From positions 1 to 51,860 of the forward strand of contig DATJPR010000092.1 of the NCBI GenBank assembly GCA_035506295.1: a stretch of 51,860 nucleotides of DNA, given 5' to 3'. Made by a program: the position numbers and the translations under genes. Source of the stretch: DATJPR01 sp035506295. Its GTDB lineage: Bacteria > Bacteroidota > Ignavibacteria > UBA10030 > UBA6906. Positions 1-7,352 of this stretch are shown here, one piece after another; the stretch's first letter is position 1; each line of letters begins with the position of its first letter. The notes under the pieces were generated by a model. The model did not search any database. It saw only the letters and a list, made by a program, of their open reading frames with translations, and was not told the origin of the DNA.

Positions 1-1140
1 GTCGTCCCTGTCAAGCTCGTCGCGACGGTGGTGACTCTCGCCGTGGGGGGCTCTGCCGGGAAGGAAGGCCCGTGTGCGCAAATCGGCGCGGGGTTGACGT
101 CGTTATTCAGCGACCTCTTGAAATTCGACGACCACGACAGAAAAAAGCTGGTCATCTGCGGGATCAGCGCGGGCTTTGCGGCCGTGTTCGGGACTCCGAT
201 CGCGGGATCGATTTTCGGCGTCTAAGTGCTCTTTATCGGATCCATTCTCTACGATGTCCTTCTCCCATCGTTCATCGCCGGCATCACAGCCTATCAGGTG
301 TCGTCATCCCTCGGTGTCACGTATTTTCATGAGGCGGTCAGCGTGGTTCCCGTGTTCACCGAAGGGTTTCTGCTGAAAGTGATGGCCTCGGGAATTTTCT
401 TCGGCATTTGCTCCATCATCCTTATTGAAATGCTGAAGATGTGCGAACGCGTATCGCATCGCCTGCGCATGTGGGACCCTCTCAAGGGCGCCGTGGGCGG
501 AGCCTTCCTCGTCATCCTTGCTCTGGTGTTCTCGACCGATTACCTGGGACTCGGCCTCCGTCCCATCGAAGATGCCTTGCGCGGCCAGAGCGGCGACTGG
601 TATGCATTTCTTCTCAAGCCCCTCTTCACCGCAGTCACGCTGAGCTTCGGAGGTAGCGGAGGAATCGTCACGCCGATTTTCTTCATCGGTTCGACGGCCG
701 GCACCTTCTTCGCGCACATCACGGGCCTCAATGTCGCGACCTTCGCGGCCATCGGACTTGTCGCCACGCTGGCTGGATCGACCAACGCCCCGATCGCCGC
801 CAGCATCATGTCCGTGGAATTGTTCGGACCGGCAATTGCACCCTATGCGACAGTCGCTTGTGTCATCAGTTACCTGTTCACCGGTCACCGGAGCGTATAC
901 CCGTCGCAGGTACTTTCGATCTCCAAGTCGCCTTCATTGCAGGTTGAACTGGGAAAAGAGCTTGAGGAGGTGGAGGCAACCTATCGCCCCCGGCCTTCGA
1001 GCCTCATATCGAGGGTCCTGACCATCATTAACCGCATCGAAAATCTCGTGCGTAAATACCGGAACGACGACGAGCCTGTAGTGGAAGACCGCGATCATGC
1101 CACGACGGACCATGTCTCTTCGGACACGGAGTCGAAGTGA
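1..1140 (+). pseudogene. ClC-family chloride channel, 5' end outside window, interrupted by one in-frame stop
   Basis: This is a ClC-type chloride channel or transporter of the inner membrane. The frame is open from base 1 to 222 and again from 226 to 1137, with a single TAA at 223-225. The first part carries the gating-glutamate motif GKEGP and the FGTPIAGSIF helix. The second part carries GGIVTPIFFIG and several membrane segments, then a charged cytoplasmic tail of about 80 residues with no obvious CBS domain. In ClC proteins the position hit by the stop is normally Glu (the Glu before Val in channel-like members), so one GAA to TAA change explains it. No other lesion is visible, so a recent mutation or a sequence error is more likely than old decay. 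A GTG at 226 could start the downstream part, but that product would lack the gating helix. The end overlaps the MscS gene start (TGATG). Confidence 0.85.
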
Positions 1141-2195
1141 TGACTGCGCTTGAGCGGATGTATTTCGGAAATTCGCCGGAAGCCTGGGCTGTCGCCCTGG
1201 CGACCGCGGTCGCAAGCGCGCTCATCCTGCTCCTCGTCAGAAAACTCCTGGTGCGGCGTCTCGGGTCGATCGCCCAAAAGACGTCGACGAAAATCGACGA
1301 CTTCTTCGTCGAGCTCATAGCACAAACCCGCACCATCACTCTCTTCACCCTTTCTGCCTACCTCGGCGCCGAAACGCTGACGCTGTCCCCGGGAGCAGAA
1401 CGGGTGGTTCAGAAAATCGTCATCCTTATCCTCCTGCTGCAGGGAATCGTCTGGGGAACCCGATCTATACAGTATTGGGTGGACGAGGTCCTCCAACGAC
1501 GGACGGCAGACGATGCTTCCAGCGCAGGCTCGGTCACCGTGATTGCGTTCATGATACGGCTGGCCCTGTGGACGACCGGCATTCTCCTTGCCCTCGACAA
1601 CCTGGGATTCAGCATCACGACACTTGTGGCCGGTCTCGGAATCGGCGGCGTAGCAATCGCCCTCGCCGTGCAAAGCATCCTCGGTGACATCTTCGCTTCA
1701 CTGTCGATCGTTCTGGACAAGCCCTTCGTCATCGGGGATTTCATCGTTGTGGGCGACCACCTTGGGACCATCGAATACATCGGCATGAAGACCACCAGAA
1801 TCCGGAGCCTCTCCGGCGAACAGGTGATCTTCTCGAACAGCGAACTGCTGAAAAGCCGGATTCATAATTTCAAACGAATGACGGAGCGGAGGATTGCGTT
1901 CACCTTCGGCGTGACGTACGATACACCGATTGACAAACTGAAGTCCATTCCTCCCACGGTGCGGGACATCATCACATCCCGCAAACAGACACGGGTGGAC
2001 CGCGTCCACTTCAAGGAGTTCGGCGAATCAGCGCTCGTATTCGAGATCGTTTACTTTGTGCTGAGCCCGGACTACAATCTGTACATGGATATCCAGCAAG
2101 CGATTAACTACGAGATCCTGCGAAGTTTCAAGGATCGGGGGATCGAATTTGCATTTCCAACGGTGACTGTGGTGGGTGCGCCGGGCACGTCCTGA
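1140..2195 (+). CDS. Small-conductance mechanosensitive channel (MscS family)
   Basis: This inner-membrane channel of about 351 residues opens under membrane tension to release solutes after osmotic downshock. Several hydrophobic segments in the first 150 residues precede the Gly/Ala-rich pore helix (around LGIGGVAIALAVQ). The MscS beta domain follows, with DKPFVIGDFIVVGD, the G-x-V-E-like turn GTIEYIGMKTTRIR and the SNSELL motif. A C-terminal alpha/beta domain ends the protein. I chose the ATG at 1140, which overlaps the ClC stop as TGATG; a GTG lies one codon upstream. The overlap suggests co-translation of two ion and osmotic channels. It ends four bases from the convergent gene at 2200. 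Confidence 0.93.
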   Translation: MTALERMYFGNSPEAWAVALATAVASALILLLVRKLLVRRLGSIAQKTSTKIDDFFVELIAQTRTITLFTLSAYLGAETLTLSPGAERVVQKIVILILLLQGIVWGTRSIQYWVDEVLQRRTADDASSAGSVTVIAFMIRLALWTTGILLALDNLGFSITTLVAGLGIGGVAIALAVQSILGDIFASLSIVLDKPFVIGDFIVVGDHLGTIEYIGMKTTRIRSLSGEQVIFSNSELLKSRIHNFKRMTERRIAFTFGVTYDTPIDKLKSIPPTVRDIITSRKQTRVDRVHFKEFGESALVFEIVYFVLSPDYNLYMDIQQAINYEILRSFKDRGIEFAFPTVTVVGAPGTS

Positions 2196-2199
2196 TCGA

Positions 2200-2604
2200 T
2201 TATTGGCCGACCGACGCTTCCGGCTGAGGTGGGAAGTCTCCCAAGAGGTACCGTTTTGCCGCTTCCAAATCGGTGAAGAAAACCACGTCCAGCCCCGCGT
2301 TCATCGATACCGTCTCCACAAAATCGTGCGTGTGGTCGCCCGGGCTTACCAGCGTCGCGACCCGCGCCGTGCGATCTATCCCCTCCATCGACCGCATATC
2401 CAGGTGTGCAAATGCATAGGTCGACGTGTCCGTGTCCACGTTCCTTGCTTCCGTGACATCGACAAGGTATCTCTTGATCCCCATCGATTTCCCCACTGCA
2501 TGAGCTTCCATGTTCATCTGCATCGCCGACTGACGCGTGATGTTTCCCTTCACTTTCAGGATGATGTACTTTCCGTCACCCGAGGGAGTGATCGTATATT
2601 CCAC
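2200..2604 (-). CDS. STAS/SpoIIAA-like domain protein
   Basis: This is a 134-residue cytoplasmic protein without a signal peptide or membrane segment. Its pattern resembles SpoIIAA-like (STAS/SEC14-type) single-domain proteins: an N-terminal strand pair (YIILKVKGNIT), a helix, the strand RYLVDVTEARN, then VATLVSPGD and a C-terminal helix ending in FFTDLEAAKRYL. Such proteins act in protein-protein signalling or bind small hydrophobic molecules. I cannot tell which applies here. It is the last gene of a minus-strand run behind the GH88 gene, with a 48-base spacer. Confidence 0.6.
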   Translation of the reverse strand: MEYTITPSGDGKYIILKVKGNITRQSAMQMNMEAHAVGKSMGIKRYLVDVTEARNVDTDTSTYAFAHLDMRSMEGIDRTARVATLVSPGDHTHDFVETVSMNAGLDVVFFTDLEAAKRYLLGDFPPQPEASVGQ

Positions 2605-2652
2605 TGTTCGGCCTCCCGGAGCATATGCTGCACACGATATGGAGTACGGAAC

Positions 2653-3912
2653 TCACTTGAGGTCTCCCATTTCCAACCTCAAATACCGCTTTATGGCTTC
2701 CAGAAAATAGTAATCGGCGAAAATGGCGGGCTTGTCCGTGTTTTGATTGCCGGGCTGCGTCAGGAACTGCGTCGAATGGAGCAGGATGACGTCGGTGTGC
2801 TCCCGTTCAGCAAGGTAGCGGGGAGAGCACAATGCGACGAGCATTGCCACGGCCTTCTCACGGTACCGTTCTCTCCGGGCCGGATCATTCACATACGTGC
2901 TGAGCTCAAACAGCGCGGAACAGAAGATCGCCGTCGCAGAGGCATCCTTGACGGTTCTCGACTCCGGCCCCGCGTCGAAATCCCAGGTCGAAATGTTGTC
3001 CGGGGTCAGTCGTTTCAGGAAATAGTCGGCCAACGTGCAGGCCTTTGTTAAAAAGCCCTGGTCCCTGGTATACCTGTAACAAACCGTCATGCCATAGGTG
3101 AACCACGCATGCCCCCGTGTCCAGGTCGAGCTGTCGTTCTGTCCCTGAATGGTCCCCCGATTATAGATGGCCCCCGATTCTTTCTTGTACCGCACGACAT
3201 GATACGATCCGCCGTCGGGTCGGAGGAAATCACGATAGGTGGTCATGGCATGGTGGATCGCATGGTCCCGCAACGAGGCCGGGCCTCCGTGTTCCGCTCC
3301 CCAGAACAGAAGTTCGAGGTTCATCATGATATCCACGACGACCGGATAGAGCGTTGTGTCCTCGCTGAACGGCGGCACGTCCCAGTAGCATCGGAGCAAT
3401 CCGACCTTCGGAGAGTACCTCCTGTCCAGGGTGATCGCCGCGTCAAGCATGACACGCCGGTAATCTCGCGCCTCCGCATCGGGGAGATTCCTAATTCCGT
3501 TCCCGAAACTGCAACCGATCATGAAGCCGAGATCATGCGTGTTGGTGTCGAACGCTTCCTTCGCGAGTCCTGCCGTCCATTGCTCTGCCCACCGTTTGAA
3601 CTCGTCGTTGCCGCTCAGTTCGTACGCGAGCCAAAGGCAACCGGGGTAGAAACCGCTCGTCCAAAAGTTTGAAGGGGTGTCACTCCATCGGAGATTATGG
3701 GGAGCGTAGGAAGGGTATTGTGTTGTGTCGCCCACCTCACGCACACTCGACTCCAGATGGGCTAGCGAAACGCGCAGCGCATGGTGAATGAGGGAATCAG
3801 CTGGCTCCTGGCTCAGCGCTCCTCCGGGGGCAAGGAGCACGACGACGAAAATGGCCAGGGCGGTGCGCGCGCCGTGGGACAGAACCGAGACAGTGCACGA
3901 TGTACATCGCAT
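2653..3912 (-). CDS. Glycoside hydrolase family 88 (unsaturated glucuronyl hydrolase type), secreted
   Basis: GH88 enzymes hydrate and cleave unsaturated uronic acids left at the non-reducing end of oligosaccharides by polysaccharide lyases. The protein has 419 residues. A hydrophobic stretch at about residues 16-34 looks like a signal peptide, pointing to the periplasm or beyond. The (alpha/alpha)6-barrel signature is clear: FWTSGFYPGCLW, THDLGFMIGCSFGNG with a likely catalytic Asp near residue 126, VVVDIMMNLELLFW with the second conserved Asp near 192, and GQNDSSTWTRGHAW. No lyase or sugar transporter lies nearby, so the substrate cannot be named. The start used is the ATG at 3912. Confidence 0.88.
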   Translation of the reverse strand: MRCTSCTVSVLSHGARTALAIFVVVLLAPGGALSQEPADSLIHHALRVSLAHLESSVREVGDTTQYPSYAPHNLRWSDTPSNFWTSGFYPGCLWLAYELSGNDEFKRWAEQWTAGLAKEAFDTNTHDLGFMIGCSFGNGIRNLPDAEARDYRRVMLDAAITLDRRYSPKVGLLRCYWDVPPFSEDTTLYPVVVDIMMNLELLFWGAEHGGPASLRDHAIHHAMTTYRDFLRPDGGSYHVVRYKKESGAIYNRGTIQGQNDSSTWTRGHAWFTYGMTVCYRYTRDQGFLTKACTLADYFLKRLTPDNISTWDFDAGPESRTVKDASATAIFCSALFELSTYVNDPARRERYREKAVAMLVALCSPRYLAEREHTDVILLHSTQFLTQPGNQNTDKPAIFADYYFLEAIKRYLRLEMGDLK

Positions 3913-3938
3913 GATGGGTCACCCGGAGAATACAACGG

Positions 3939-3971
3939 GTGGAGGCCATGCAACGTGAGCATGGCCTCCAC
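3939..3971 (-). terminator. Putative terminator hairpin after the small secreted protein gene
   Basis: A perfect 12-base inverted repeat (3939-3950 with 3960-3971, arm GTGGAGGCCATG) has a 9-base loop. It sits nine bases past the stop of the gene at 3980-4351 and just upstream of the GH88 start. There is no clear T run on the minus strand, so it may instead be an mRNA structure or a repeat. Confidence 0.5.
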
Positions 3972-3979
3972 GTTGCCCG

Positions 3980-4351
3980 TTACTTGCCTTGCGGATTCTC
4001 CTGCGTTTTCTTGTTGTGCTTCATGCGATAGATGTCTTTGCTCGCCTTGTTCTGATCCTTGCGGAGCTTCGCGCGCTCGGCCTTCGTGACCTTTCCGTCT
4101 GCCTTCGCCATTTGCTTTTCCGCCTGGATCGATTTCTCTTCACTGTGCAGCTTTGTCGCCTCGCCCTTCGTAAGTTCACCGCTCTTCACGCCTTGTTTGA
4201 TCCGCGCATGCTGGAGCTTCTGGCGCTCCTTCACGATGGGAGTCTTTGGCGTCGACGGATTCGGGTTTGTCTGCGGCGCCGGCGTGTCCTGCGCATAGAG
4301 CATGCCGCTGACGACCAGCATTGCGGCGGTGAGTACCGGGACTATCTTCAT
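3980..4351 (-). CDS. Small secreted protein with two internal repeats
   Basis: The 123-residue protein begins with a typical signal peptide (MKIVPVLTAAMLVVSGMLYA, cleavage near AQD). A Pro/Thr-rich linker follows, then a highly charged helical region. Two copies of one motif can be aligned: SGELTKGEATKLHSEEKSI and DGKVTKAERAKLRKDQNKA, both of the form G-x-hydrophobic-T-K-x-E-x-x-K-L. The end is basic (NKKTQENPQGK). It is probably periplasmic, and I recognise no function. The gene sits 50 bases downstream of the DJ-1-like gene. Confidence 0.75.
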   Translation of the reverse strand: MKIVPVLTAAMLVVSGMLYAQDTPAPQTNPNPSTPKTPIVKERQKLQHARIKQGVKSGELTKGEATKLHSEEKSIQAEKQMAKADGKVTKAERAKLRKDQNKASKDIYRMKHNKKTQENPQGK

Positions 4352-4401
4352 AGTGTTTCCTTTTTATTGTTGAACGTTTTCCCCCCATGAGAAATTTGTG
4401 C

Positions 4402-5028
4402 TCACACCTCCGGATAGAGATCCGCGAACGGATCCCATTCCGGATTCCGTTTCCAGTCATATTCGATCTCGTTGCTCTGCTGCACGGCAACACTTTCACC
4501 GAATTGGTCGGCGACGAATCCCAGCGCCATATCGAGTCCCGCACTGACGCCGGAACTGCTGTAGATGGTCCCGTCCTTCACCCAGCGGGCCTTCTTCACC
4601 CAGACGACTTTCGGGGAAACCTGCCCGGCCCAATGGAATGCACGCTTGTTCGTGGTCGCCCTCCTGCCGTCCAGCTGACCTGTCCTCGAATAGAGGATCG
4701 AGCCCGTGCACACTGTAAGGACAAACTGCGCGTGAGCGGCCAGTGAGGCGAGAGCGTCGATGTAGGCGGTGTCCTGCAGCAGACCGCGCGTGCCAATTCC
4801 TCCGGGAATCAGGAGGATGTACGCAGAAGATCGGACATCGTTGAACGGCCTGCACTCGATGGTCACACCCTGTACGCTGCTAACCCGGCCTCCGCGATGC
4901 GCATAGAAACCAGGCACAAAATGCTCTCTCATTCTGCCGAGGACTTCGATCGGACCGAACACGTCGAGTGTTTCGAATCGATCGAACAGGACAGTAACAA
5001 TTTCCCGCGCGCGGTCCACTGTGTCCAT
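4402..5028 (-). CDS. DJ-1/PfpI family protein (isonitrile hydratase/transcriptional-regulator-like glutaminase fold)
   Basis: This is a 208-residue cytoplasmic protein with the DJ-1/PfpI class I glutamine-amidotransferase-like fold. An early Glu lies in DVFGPIEVLG, and LLIPGGIGTR is followed by the nucleophile elbow TVCTGS. GVSAGLDMALGFVAD occupies the position usual for isonitrile-hydratase-like members. The family includes hydrolases, deglycase-like stress proteins and regulator domains. No helix-turn-helix is present, so this is the stand-alone form. It begins 24 bases after the histidine kinase gene and may be co-transcribed with it. I see no strong ribosome binding site. Confidence 0.82.
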   Translation of the reverse strand: MDTVDRAREIVTVLFDRFETLDVFGPIEVLGRMREHFVPGFYAHRGGRVSSVQGVTIECRPFNDVRSSAYILLIPGGIGTRGLLQDTAYIDALASLAAHAQFVLTVCTGSILYSRTGQLDGRRATTNKRAFHWAGQVSPKVVWVKKARWVKDGTIYSSSGVSAGLDMALGFVADQFGESVAVQQSNEIEYDWKRNPEWDPFADLYPEV

Positions 5029-5052
5029 ATTGAGGGTTTGTCCTTCGGCCGA

Positions 5053-7203
5053 TCACGCCGGGATCGTGATCCAGAAGGTTGTCCCTTCACCTTCCGGGAG
5101 AGAGATCGTCCCGTTAATCTGCGACGTCAGATCCTTGACGAGGGAGAATCCCATCGACGACACCGAAGCGAAATCCAGACCCTTCGGCAATCCCACGCCG
5201 TTGTCGGCAACACCGAGCTGAGTCGCGCGCTCGTCGCACCGATGGAGCGAGATGGTGATCCGACCCCGGTGGTTGCCGGGGAAGGCATGCTTGAACGCAT
5301 TGGTCACGAGTTCATTCACAATGAGTCCGGCCGGAATGGCGAGATCGATCCGGAGACGAATGGACTCCACTTCCAGCGCAAGAGTGACGTTCGGCCGCTC
5401 GAACGCCTGGGCCAGTTGACTCGTTACCCCGCGGAGGTAATCCGCGAAGTCGATGCTGGAGAGGTCCTGACTGCGGTAGAGCCGCTCATGCACCAGCGCC
5501 ATTGCCCGCACGCGGAGCTGGCTCTCGCTGAGAAGTTCGCTGAACTTCTTGTCGTTGACCTGCCGTGCCTGAAGGTTGAGGAGGCTGGAGATCACCTGGA
5601 GATTGTTGTTGACGCGGTGATAGATCTCTTTCAGGAGCATTCCCCGCTCATGCGCGAGGGATTCAAGGCGCTTCTGTGCCTTCTCCCATTCCGTGATGTC
5701 GCGGTCGATCCCGATGGAATACGGTTTCCCCTTCCAGGTGATCGGCGTGCCCACGTACTCAATGACATTGTCCTTCCCGTCGGGGCGGATCCAGGAAAAG
5801 GACCCCCGGTACGCTTTCTTCGCCGCAACCGATTCCAGCCGATGGATGTTCGCCGCCGGATCGAGTGTTTTCTGAATCGTGTGTGTTCTCCCCATCTCCA
5901 GAAGCTCGGCGCGCGAGCGGCCTGCCATTTCGGCGTAGCGTTCGTTGCAATCGATGAGCGTTCTCCTGGCAGGGTCCGGATCCTCGGTGTAGATGCAGAC
6001 ACCGTCGAACACATGCTGGAAGAACATGCGAAAGCGTTCCTCCGACTCGCGGATCTCCTCTTCCGCCTGTTTCCGCGCCGTGATGTCCAGCAGCGAGGCC
6101 ACGCTTCGCGTCGTCCCGGGGATGATGTCGATCGTCAGGAGAATGTCGCGCACGCCTCGGTCCCTGCGCACAAACCTGAACTCGTATTCTTTCAGCGCCG
6201 CTCCGCGGTCTCTCCTCCGCAAATCATGCTGCGCCCGCATCCGTTCAAGATCATCCTTCACCACGAACTCCGTCCAGCTCTTTTTCCCTTCGAGCTCCTG
6301 TTTGGAGTACTGGGAGAGGCGTTCAAACTCCGAATTGGCGAGACTGATCACGGTATTTTCTTCCAGCAGGACGGTGGCCGTTCCGGTGGTTTCGAACACC
6401 GCGCGATAGAGTTCCTCGCTCTTTTCCAGAGCTTCCTTGTCACGCTTGCGTTCAGTGATGTCCCGCGCGATGACCTGCACGCCTTTTTCCCCCATCCAAT
6501 CGATGGGCACCGCGCGCACCTCGACGTCAATGACGGTTCCATCAAGACGGACAAACTTCTCTTCCAGGGGCGGTGCGGCCGTGTTTTGCTCGAGTAATTT
6601 CCAACGCTGGCGGATCGCTTCGTGGGAATCCGGGTGGGCGATCTCAAAGACCGACCGGCCGATGAGCTGCGAGGGGTCCGTCGCCCCGAGAAGCTGGCAG
6701 CACGCCGGGTTCGCGAGCACCGTTGTTCCGTTGACGTGGACGTACAACGCGTCAGGAGAATACTCAAAGAGCGCCCGATAGCGCTCTTCACTGTGTCGCG
6801 ACGTTTCCTTCTCGTTTTTCTCGAGCGCCCTGCGAATGACCGACGGCAGCCGGTCCAAGGCGTCTATTGCAACGAAATCCGTCGCGCCCTGTCGGCGCAG
6901 GTCTGCGGCGGCGTCGGTGGCGAGCGGTGGGGACAGGCAGATGAAGGGAATGTTCGGGCACGTGTTGAGGGAGATCTTCAACGCGTCCACGATGGATGGG
7001 CCGGAGGTCGGGAGTCCGCAAAGGATGACATCGCAGGGACGGCCGCGAAGGAAGGTGGCGAGATCGGCCGTGGGGTTTGCCTGATGGACGTCAACGGAGT
7101 AACCGGCCTTGGTGAGCAGCGCCCGCAAGGGTTCAGGGGCAAGGGGAACATTGCCAAGGCACAGCACCCTCAAGAGCATCACCTCTCCGCTTTCATGTCT
7201 CAT
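5053..7203 (-). CDS. PAS-domain sensor histidine kinase (HisKA_2/HWE-like) with degenerate N-terminal receiver
   Basis: This is a 716-residue cytoplasmic kinase without a membrane segment. Residues 9-115 resemble a response-regulator receiver, but the strand that should carry the phospho-Asp reads CDVILCGLP, so no acceptor is present. Three PAS domains follow, starting near residues 141, 268 and 394, each ending in a DITERK/DITARK/DITEWEK-type linker. The dimerisation and phosphorylation helix has the His in LKEIYHRVNNNLQ (about residue 530). The ATPase domain has NELVTNAFKHAF and DNGVGLP. This architecture is typical of HisKA_2 kinases that pass phosphate to separate response regulators; none is adjacent. 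The start at 7203 has a strong AGGAGG (7214-7219). Its likely promoter overlaps the end of the receptor gene upstream. Confidence 0.9.
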   Translation of the reverse strand: MRHESGEVMLLRVLCLGNVPLAPEPLRALLTKAGYSVDVHQANPTADLATFLRGRPCDVILCGLPTSGPSIVDALKISLNTCPNIPFICLSPPLATDAAADLRRQGATDFVAIDALDRLPSVIRRALEKNEKETSRHSEERYRALFEYSPDALYVHVNGTTVLANPACCQLLGATDPSQLIGRSVFEIAHPDSHEAIRQRWKLLEQNTAAPPLEEKFVRLDGTVIDVEVRAVPIDWMGEKGVQVIARDITERKRDKEALEKSEELYRAVFETTGTATVLLEENTVISLANSEFERLSQYSKQELEGKKSWTEFVVKDDLERMRAQHDLRRRDRGAALKEYEFRFVRRDRGVRDILLTIDIIPGTTRSVASLLDITARKQAEEEIRESEERFRMFFQHVFDGVCIYTEDPDPARRTLIDCNERYAEMAGRSRAELLEMGRTHTIQKTLDPAANIHRLESVAAKKAYRGSFSWIRPDGKDNVIEYVGTPITWKGKPYSIGIDRDITEWEKAQKRLESLAHERGMLLKEIYHRVNNNLQVISSLLNLQARQVNDKKFSELLSESQLRVRAMALVHERLYRSQDLSSIDFADYLRGVTSQLAQAFERPNVTLALEVESIRLRIDLAIPAGLIVNELVTNAFKHAFPGNHRGRITISLHRCDERATQLGVADNGVGLPKGLDFASVSSMGFSLVKDLTSQINGTISLPEGEGTTFWITIPA

Positions 7204-7323
7204 TGCCCTTTCTCCTCCTGACGGTTCTTGCTCCAGGAGGCCGCAACGGGCATTCTCTCCCTGCCCGCAGCCTAATGTGGTGGGGCAGGTCCAGGGACAT
7301 TCTCGATTGCGAAACCGTGATGC

Positions 7324-7352
7324 AATATATAAATGACCGGAAGAAGAGTCAA
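7324..7352 (-). promoter_or_regulatory. Sigma-70-type promoter for the PAS kinase gene
   Basis: On the minus strand the -35 box TTGACT (7352-7347) is separated by exactly 17 bases from the -10 box TATATT (7329-7324). The -35 box overlaps the TGA stop of the chemotaxis receptor gene (7351-7349). Transcription would start near 7317 and leave a leader of about 110 bases before the kinase ATG. Confidence 0.65.

Noticed and set aside
223..225. TAA as a sense codon (alternative genetic code)
   Set aside because: TAA is used as the normal stop of the M13 peptidase and fumarase genes in this window.
4897..6597. 566-codon plus-strand open frame
   Set aside because: It lies antisense to the PAS kinase gene, shows no domain, and its length is expected in GC-rich coding DNA.
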